Shown here piece by piece: positions 59,169 to 64,000 of a stretch of 64,000 nt of DNA. How positions within the stretch are numbered: the stretch's first letter is position 1; each line of letters opens with the position of its first letter. Origin of the DNA: Kosmotoga arenicorallina S304. Lineage in GTDB: Bacteria; Thermotogota; Thermotogae; Petrotogales; Kosmotogaceae. The notes under the pieces were generated by a model. That model ran no database searches and was not told where the DNA came from. It saw only the letters and a list, made by a program, of their open reading frames with translations. The DNA lies in NCBI RefSeq assembly GCF_001636545.1, contig NZ_JFHK01000004.1, positions 124,001-188,000 of the forward strand. Direction: 5' to 3'. Both the position numbers and the translations under genes were made by a program.

Positions 59169-60356
59169 ATGAAAATTTCAACAAGAGCTGGAAAAATGCC
59201 TGCATCACCGATAAGGAAGCTCGTCCCTTACGCCGAAAAAGCGAAAAAAAAAGGGATTAAGGTCTATCACCTGAATATAGGCCAGCCAGATATTCCCACA
59301 CCTGAGGTATTCTTTAACCGACTCCGTGAAAACCTCGGTGACGTCGTTGCATATTCGCATTCCGCCGGAACTCTCGAATTGCGTCGTGCCTTTTTAAAAT
59401 ACTATGCTTCCTACGGTATCGAACTGGCTGAAAATGAAATCATAGTAACAAATGGCGGAAGCGAAGCCGTGATTTTCGCCATGGCTGCCATTGCTGATCC
59501 GGGCGATGAAATAATAGTGATAGAGCCGTTTTATGCCAATTACAAGGGATTTGCCAGCCTTTTGGACGTAAAGCTTGTGCCTGTGAAGGCAGAGGTTTCC
59601 CGGGGTTATCGTCTACCCGATAGTAAGCAATTCGAAGATGCGATTACTCCTAAAACGAAGGGCATACTTTTTTCTAATCCCGCAAATCCCACCGGAGTTG
59701 TTTTAACTGATGAAGAAATCAAAAGGCTCATTGAACTGGCTGAAAAATACGACCTCTTCCTGATTTCAGACGAGGTTTACAGGGAGTTTGCCTTCGATGG
59801 GCGCAACTCCATTTCGTTGCTTGCAAGGTATAATAACGAGCGTGTAATAATGGCTGACAGCCTTTCGAAAAGATACAGCGCTTGTGGTGCCAGAATCGGG
59901 CTATTTGCAACGCACAATAAAGAGGTGTACGACGCGGCAATGAAATTTGCCCAGGCGAGGCTCTCCCCGCCAACTGTGGCACAGTTAGGGGCTGTGGGAC
60001 TGCTTGAATTAGGCAAAGAATATACTGATAAAATCAAAAATGAATATCAGCTCAGGAGAGATGTGGTATTTGAAGAACTTTCAAAAATACCGGGGGTTAT
60101 TCTCGCAAAGCCCGAAGGAGCTTTTTATGTTTCTGTTGCCTTGCCTGTGGATGATGCAGAAAGATTTGTCAAATGGATGCTGACTGATTTCAACGATCAC
60201 GATGAAACCGTAATGGTAGCACCTCTTTCTGGTTTTTACGCTACCGAAGGAATCGGAAAAAAGGAAATACGCATCGCTTATGTCCTTGAAAGGGAAAAGC
60301 TAAAGAGGGCATGTGAATTATTGAGAATGGGAATAGATATCTACAATAATTTATGA
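59169..60356 (+). CDS. Class I/II PLP aminotransferase
   Basis: A 395-residue fold-type I aminotransferase (AspC/AlaT-like): LNIGQPDIPTPEVFF, VTNGGSEAVIFAMAA, PFYANYKGF, FSNPANPTGVVL, SDEVYREFAFDG, the PLP Lys in ADSLSKRYSACGARIG, and the C-terminal Arg in IRIAYV-like EIRIAYVLERE. Substrate may be aspartate, alanine or aromatic amino acids. GGAGG lies ten bases before the ATG. It may be co-transcribed with the VWA cluster because no promoter or terminator is seen between them; that is probably chance of gene order. Confidence 0.92.
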   Translation: MKISTRAGKMPASPIRKLVPYAEKAKKKGIKVYHLNIGQPDIPTPEVFFNRLRENLGDVVAYSHSAGTLELRRAFLKYYASYGIELAENEIIVTNGGSEAVIFAMAAIADPGDEIIVIEPFYANYKGFASLLDVKLVPVKAEVSRGYRLPDSKQFEDAITPKTKGILFSNPANPTGVVLTDEEIKRLIELAEKYDLFLISDEVYREFAFDGRNSISLLARYNNERVIMADSLSKRYSACGARIGLFATHNKEVYDAAMKFAQARLSPPTVAQLGAVGLLELGKEYTDKIKNEYQLRRDVVFEELSKIPGVILAKPEGAFYVSVALPVDDAERFVKWMLTDFNDHDETVMVAPLSGFYATEGIGKKEIRIAYVLEREKLKRACELLRMGIDIYNNL

Positions 60357-60361
60357 CAGTC

Positions 60362-60388
60362 GGGGCGCTTTTATTAGCGCCCCTCTTT
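60362..60388 (+). terminator. Terminator after the aminotransferase gene
   Basis: GGGGCGC (60362-60368), eight-base loop, GCGCCCC (60377-60383), then TCTTT. Confidence 0.8.
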
Positions 60389-60393
60389 AAATA

Positions 60394-60600
60394 TTACTCC
60401 TCAACGACTTTTACATTTATAGCTTGTGGTCGCCCTGAAGGACCCGCTTCTACATCAAATTCCACTCTTTGCCCTTCGTTCAGAGTTTTGAAACCATCCA
60501 TTTGAATAGCGCTGAAATGCACAAAGATGTCTTCTCCATCGTCTTTTGTGATAAAGCCATAACCCTTTTTCCCACTAAACCACTTAACAGTGCCTTTCAT
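60394..60600 (-). CDS. csp: Cold-shock domain protein
   Basis: A 68-residue CspA-type RNA/DNA-binding protein: [17 protein letters not shown] (RNP1), DIFVHFSAI (RNP2), and the C-terminal [18 protein letters not shown]. It acts as an RNA chaperone. The ATG at 60600 has AGGAGG upstream; eight extra upstream codons in the longer frame lack support. Its 5' leader can fold two small hairpins (ACTGCC/GGCAGT; GGC/GCC). Confidence 0.95.
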   Translation of the reverse strand: MKGTVKWFSGKKGYGFITKDDGEDIFVHFSAIQMDGFKTLNEGQRVEFDVEAGPSGRPQAINVKVVEE

Positions 60601-60653
60601 TTTCTTATTCCTCCTAACTGGCAAAAGCCTTTACTGCCCACTCAGGCAGTATA

Positions 60654-60662
60654 ATTATAACA
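60654..60662 (-). promoter_or_regulatory. Extended -10 promoter of the cold-shock gene
   Basis: TGTTATAAT on the minus strand (TGnTATAAT), 53 bases before the ATG; no good -35. Confidence 0.6.
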
Positions 60663-60712
60663 CAATAGACATAGTAATGGTTCTTGCTGCATGCAGAACA
60701 ATCATATAAGGC

Positions 60713-60741
60713 TTGACACCCAGCAGTTGTAATGATAAAAT
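60713..60741 (+). promoter_or_regulatory. Promoter of tRNA-Val
   Basis: TTGACA (60713-60718), 17-base spacer, TAAAAT (60736-60741), with TG at 60733-60734 for an extended -10; start expected near 60748. Confidence 0.85.
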
Positions 60742-60752
60742 AATTGTCGTAC

Positions 60753-60827
60753 GGGTGCGTAGCTCAGTGGGAGAGCGCTTCCTTGACGAGGAAGAGGTCG
60801 TAGGTTCAATCCCTACCGCACCCACCA
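60753..60827 (+). tRNA. tRNA-Val (anticodon GAC)
   Basis: Cloverleaf: acceptor GGGTGCG (60753-60759) with CGCACCC (60817-60823), discriminator A and encoded CCA (60825-60827); D-arm around AGCTCAGTGGGAGAGC; anticodon stem CTTCC/GGAAG with loop TTGACGA, anticodon GAC; T-arm GTAGGTTCAATCCCTAC. All arms pair fully. Confidence 0.97.
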
Positions 60828-60830
60828 GCT

Positions 60831-60856
60831 GGAGAGCAATGCTCTCCTTTTTTTTT
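60831..60856 (+). terminator. Terminator after tRNA-Val
   Basis: GGAGAGC (60831-60837), loop AAT, GCTCTCC (60841-60847), then nine T. Confidence 0.95.
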
Positions 60857-60942
60857 ATAACTTTTGACTGTTTAAATAATTGTTAAGAGCAATTTTTCTA
60901 TAAATCTTTTTTCGCTTCTGAATAGTGTGAAAATAGTTGCAT

Positions 60943-60971
60943 TTGATTTTCTCAAACAAAACCGTTATAAT
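60943..60971 (+). promoter_or_regulatory. Promoter of the second peptide-binding protein
   Basis: TTGATT (60943-60948), 17-base spacer, TATAAT (60966-60971), 41 bases before the GTG at 61012. Confidence 0.75.
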
Positions 60972-61011
60972 ATAGATGTTGTTAATAAACCTTTTGTAAG
61001 GGGGTGTTGTT

Positions 61012-62844
61012 GTGAAGAAGTTACTTCTTCTTGCTCTTTCTGTTTTGTTGGTTTCCGCTATTGCGTTCTCCTTCGATCCCGAAACATTTATCACATTGAC
61101 CATTGGAGAACCGGAAACCCTTGATCCTCATTTCTGCTATGAAACTGCTGGTGGTGGAGTCATTCTCAATGTTTATGACAACCTCATCAAGTACAAGGGA
61201 GATTCCGTTACAGCATTTGAACCCATGATTTCCACCGAGGTTCCAACTGTTGAGAACGGCCTCATCAAAGATGGCGGTACAAAGTACGTATTCCCCATAA
61301 GGGAAGGCGTCAAATTCCATTCTGGCAATATGCTCACACCTTACGATGTTGAGTACAGTTTCGAAAGAGGAATCCTCTTTGATCCTTCCGGCGGTCCCAT
61401 GTGGATGATCATTGAAGCACTCTCTGGTGGAGATTACGCTTCACTGGAAGGCTGGTTTGAAGGATGGGCAGGAGTTCCTTATTCTGAAATGGTTGACGAG
61501 AACAGGGAACCTGTCTCCGAAGAAGCCAGGGAAAAACTGATTGCCTTCTATAACGAAGTTGTTGACCCGATGGTTGAAGTTGATGGCAACAACGTTGTCT
61601 TCACACTTCAGGGTCCCTTTGCCCCATTCATGTGGATCATTTCCCACTACGCCGGCTGGAGTGCAATACTCGATGCCGAATGGGCAAAGGCTAATGGTGC
61701 GTGGGATGGCAATGCTGATGGCTGGTGGAAATGGCACGACCTGCAGCCTGAGGAAACCCCACTCCACGAAGTCGATGCCGGTTCAGGTCCATTCAAGGTT
61801 GTTGAATGGGACAGGGCACAGCAGAAAGTCATTCTTGAAAGATTTGATGACTACTGGGCAGGCCCTGCCAAACTGAAGACAGTCATCATCTGGGGTATTG
61901 ACGAATACTCAACAAGAAAGGCTATGCTTGAAGCTGGCGACGCTGACATTGTTTATGTTCCTACACAGTACAAAGATCAGGTCGTTAACATGCCTGGTAT
62001 CAGGATAATCGACGGTTACCCGACATCCGCTATAACCTCCTTCCACTTCAACTGGAAAGTCAAGGAAGGCAGCGAATATATCGGAAGCGGGAAACTCGAT
62101 GGAAATGGTGTCCCACCCGAATTCTTCAGCGATGTCCATGTCAGGAAAGCGTTCTACTATTGCTACGATGGCATGACCTTCATAGACGAGGTCCTTAACG
62201 GCTACGGTAAGCTCGTTCCTACAGACCTTCCTGAAGGTTACCTCGGTTACGATCCTACACTGCCTGTTCCCGAATTCAACCTTGCTAAGGCCGCTGCTGA
62301 ATTCAAGAAAGCCTTTGATGGTGAACTCTGGGAAAAGGGCTTCAAGCTGACGCTTCTCTACAACACTGGTAACGAAGCAAGGCAGACGGCTGCTGAAATG
62401 TTCAAATTCTACATTGAATCCCTTAACCCGAAATTCCGCATTGATGTTCAGGGCGTACAGTGGCCAACATACCTCAAAGCCCAGAGAGCCGGTTACATGC
62501 CTGCATTCATAATTGGCTGGCTTGCTGACTATCCCGATCCACATAACTTCCTTGCCACATATTATGCCAGCTATGGTATCTACGCTTCCAGGCAGGGTGA
62601 ACCTTTCCTTGAATTTGCCAGAGCCAATGTCGACGAACTCATTACCGCAGCTGTTAAGGAAACAGATCCCGCCAAGCGTGAAGAGCTTTACATTGAAGTG
62701 CAGAAGATCGCCATCGAGAACACACTCGGTGTTCCTCTGTACATGCCTCTTGGCTTCCACGTTGAAAGAGACTGGGTAAGAGGCTGGTACCCGCACCCGC
62801 TCAGATCCGGAACCAATTATTACGAAGTCTACAAAGAGCAATAA
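61012..62844 (+). CDS. Peptide/oligosaccharide ABC transporter substrate-binding protein (SBP_bac_5)
   Basis: A 610-residue exported SBP family 5 protein: signal peptide (KKLLLLALSVLLVSAIAFSF) with no lipobox; ETLDPHFCYETAGGGVI, VFPIREGVKFHSGNMLTPYDVEYSFERG, GSGPFKVVEWDRAQQKVILERFDDYW, and VRKAFYYCYDGMTF. The GTG at 61012 follows GGGGGTG. It is related to, but distinct from, the protein at 35576-37300, so the ligand likely differs. A strong terminator separates it from the permease, again suggesting binding protein is made in excess. Confidence 0.92.
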   Translation: MKKLLLLALSVLLVSAIAFSFDPETFITLTIGEPETLDPHFCYETAGGGVILNVYDNLIKYKGDSVTAFEPMISTEVPTVENGLIKDGGTKYVFPIREGVKFHSGNMLTPYDVEYSFERGILFDPSGGPMWMIIEALSGGDYASLEGWFEGWAGVPYSEMVDENREPVSEEAREKLIAFYNEVVDPMVEVDGNNVVFTLQGPFAPFMWIISHYAGWSAILDAEWAKANGAWDGNADGWWKWHDLQPEETPLHEVDAGSGPFKVVEWDRAQQKVILERFDDYWAGPAKLKTVIIWGIDEYSTRKAMLEAGDADIVYVPTQYKDQVVNMPGIRIIDGYPTSAITSFHFNWKVKEGSEYIGSGKLDGNGVPPEFFSDVHVRKAFYYCYDGMTFIDEVLNGYGKLVPTDLPEGYLGYDPTLPVPEFNLAKAAAEFKKAFDGELWEKGFKLTLLYNTGNEARQTAAEMFKFYIESLNPKFRIDVQGVQWPTYLKAQRAGYMPAFIIGWLADYPDPHNFLATYYASYGIYASRQGEPFLEFARANVDELITAAVKETDPAKREELYIEVQKIAIENTLGVPLYMPLGFHVERDWVRGWYPHPLRSGTNYYEVYKEQ

Positions 62845-62871
62845 TGAGAAATTAAAACATAATCGCTTTTT

Positions 62872-62907
62872 AGAGGTCTGGGTTTGTAACCCAGACCTCT
62901 TTTTTTG
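62872..62907 (+). terminator. Terminator after the second binding-protein gene
   Basis: A 13-bp stem, AGAGGTCTGGGTT (62872-62884) with AACCCAGACCTCT (62888-62900), loop TGT, then a T-run. Confidence 0.95.
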
Positions 62908-62922
62908 TTTAAGTGTTTAATG

Positions 62923-62928
62923 TATAAT
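62923..62928 (+). promoter_or_regulatory. -10 box for the second transporter permease
   Basis: TATAAT preceded by TG, 55 bases before the GTG at 62983; -35 not clear. Confidence 0.45.
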
Positions 62929-62982
62929 TCTTTATGTCTCTTGTTGCTTAGATTATATTTCTCTTGAAGGGGTGATACATAA

Positions 62983-64000
62983 GTGACTGCCTACATTATT
63001 CGCAGGCTGCTTTTGCTGCCGCTCATTCTTATTGGCGTTACCCTGATCATTTTCTCCATGATCTGGAGCCTTGGTCCTGAAAGGTTACTGGCATCCTATG
63101 TCAAAAGTCCTGAGGCTTTGAAGACCCCTGATGCGGCTGAAAGGCTTATCAGGAAATACGGGCTTGACCAGCCCATGCCTATTATGTATGGCAAATGGTT
63201 GTTAAACGTCTTAAAAGGTGATCTGGGATATTCGCTGGTCGGCAAAGCGCCTGTGGCTAAAGCCATTGCGGAACGTTTTCCTTACACGCTCGAGCTGGCT
63301 CTTTACGCTTTTATCCCTGTTGTCTTTGTCGCTATCTGGCTCGGGATTACTTCAGCGGTGCATCAAAATAAGTTCAGCGACCAGTTTATAAGGGTTTTTG
63401 CTCTTATAGGATGGTCTCTCCCTGACTTCGTCTTCGGGTTACTTCTCTTGTGGGGCTTTTATGCCGTGCTGGGGTGGTTCCCTCCTGGCATGATAGACAC
63501 AGAGTTTGAACTGGTTTTAAGAAGCCCCGAATGGCATACAATCACTCATATGCCCACTATTGATGCGCTTTTGAACGGCAGATTTGACGTGTTCCTGAAT
63601 GCGTTAAAACATCTTGTACTTCCGATTCTTACCATTTCCTACCTCTGGTGGGCTTATCTGCTAAGGATTACCCGTTCCAGCATGCTGGAGGTTCTTAGAA
63701 AGGATTATATAAGGACTGCACGTGCGAAAGGCGTACCTGAAAAAATTGTCATAAACAAGCACGCTAAACGAAATGCCCTTATCCCTGTTATAACCGTTGC
63801 AGGCGGTACTGTTATTGGGCTGCTGTCGGGTACTGTCATTGTCGAAGCGGTATTTTCAAGAACAGGTATGGGTAGGTTTCTTGCCACCGCTGCCACACAA
63901 TTAGACTACTGGTCTATAATCGGTGGAGCATTATTCTACTCATTTATCTTGGTTCTGGGAAATCTCATAGTTGACGTAAGCTATGCAATAATAGATCCCA
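62983..64000 (+). CDS. Peptide ABC transporter permease, DppB-like (truncated by window edge)
   Basis: The frame opens at GTG 62983 (GGGGTGAT upstream) and runs off the right edge after 339 codons. N-terminus TAYIIRRLLLLPLILIGVTL, then IRKYGLDQPMPIMYGKWLLNVL, membrane helices, and the EAA loop DYIRTARAKGVPEKIVINKHAKRN-ALIPVI mark a DppB/OppB permease. It pairs with the upstream binding protein as the start of a second peptide/oligosaccharide uptake operon. A periplasmic loop of ~50 residues (IDTEFELVLRSPEWHTIT) is somewhat long. Confidence 0.93.
   Translation, partial: MTAYIIRRLLLLPLILIGVTLIIFSMIWSLGPERLLASYVKSPEALKTPDAAERLIRKYGLDQPMPIMYGKWLLNVLKGDLGYSLVGKAPVAKAIAERFPYTLELALYAFIPVVFVAIWLGITSAVHQNKFSDQFIRVFALIGWSLPDFVFGLLLLWGFYAVLGWFPPGMIDTEFELVLRSPEWHTITHMPTIDALLNGRFDVFLNALKHLVLPILTISYLWWAYLLRITRSSMLEVLRKDYIRTARAKGVPEKIVINKHAKRNALIPVITVAGGTVIGLLSGTVIVEAVFSRTGMGRFLATAATQLDYWSIIGGALFYSFILVLGNLIVDVSYAIIDP

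Noticed and set aside
61909-62841. 310-codon antisense frame inside the second binding-protein gene
   Set aside because: No ribosome site, no recognisable motif; it mirrors the strong codon bias of the highly expressed sense gene.

Overview
The window reads as a chromosomal segment of a thermophilic member of the Thermotogota, most likely a Kosmotogaceae species (Kosmotoga or a close relative). This is inferred from an adjacent SLH/coiled-coil protein and beta-barrel pair of the Omp-alpha/Omp-beta (toga) type, a CCA-adding enzyme fused to DHH-like and CBS domains, archaeal-type phosphoglycerate mutase, several peptide ABC transporters, tightly packed operons with 1-11 bp overlaps, and frequent GTG/TTG starts behind strong GGAGG-type ribosome sites. 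No sequence search could be run, so the genus is a guess.

Layout. 1-9485 (minus): one long probable operon that starts with a DUF123 gene with a possibly leaderless message and runs through SAM hydrolase, an NtrB/NtrC-like two-component pair, the CCA enzyme, a lipoprotein, a Nudix protein, IspE and a truncated NFACT/RqcH gene. 9545-11411 (plus): amino-acid racemase and GNAT. 11403-13140 (minus): ArsB/NhaD-type permease and CBS protein. 13251-14642: HtrA protease. 14643-14964: a 322-base gap holding a GA-rich repeat remnant, a candidate ~70-nt small RNA with its own promoter and terminator, and the promoter plus a terminator-like leader of rimP-nusA. Then fur, convergent with comEC, and apgM upstream of comEC.

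19619-20163 is a striking non-coding element in the divergent apgM/csaB gap: two related cassettes, each with a GA-rich octamer tract and an array of different small perfect hairpins spaced 20-22 bases apart, joined by heptamer repeats. Beyond it lie csaB, an iron alcohol dehydrogenase, an RlmI-like methyltransferase, minD-minE-yjbQ and a Wzy-like polymerase. 33256-27972 (minus) carries alaX-like, dnaB, an ABC exporter and a small hypothetical gene. 33361-40016 (plus) is a five-component Opp transporter whose oppC is split by a 2-base insertion.

40077-44974 (minus) holds envelope genes (a small membrane protein, Omp-beta, Omp-alpha), then tyrS and secG. 45068-47028 (plus) is a TPR gene and a small partner. 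47100-59149 is the most interesting protein-coding region: four consecutive exported multidomain proteins (1690, 607, 1239 and 470 aa) that share and shuffle VWA, DUF2135-like, Ig-like and FG-GAP-like modules. They look like one uncharacterised cell-envelope system. The window closes with an aminotransferase, a cold-shock protein, tRNA-Val(GAC), a second peptide-binding protein and a truncated DppB-like permease.
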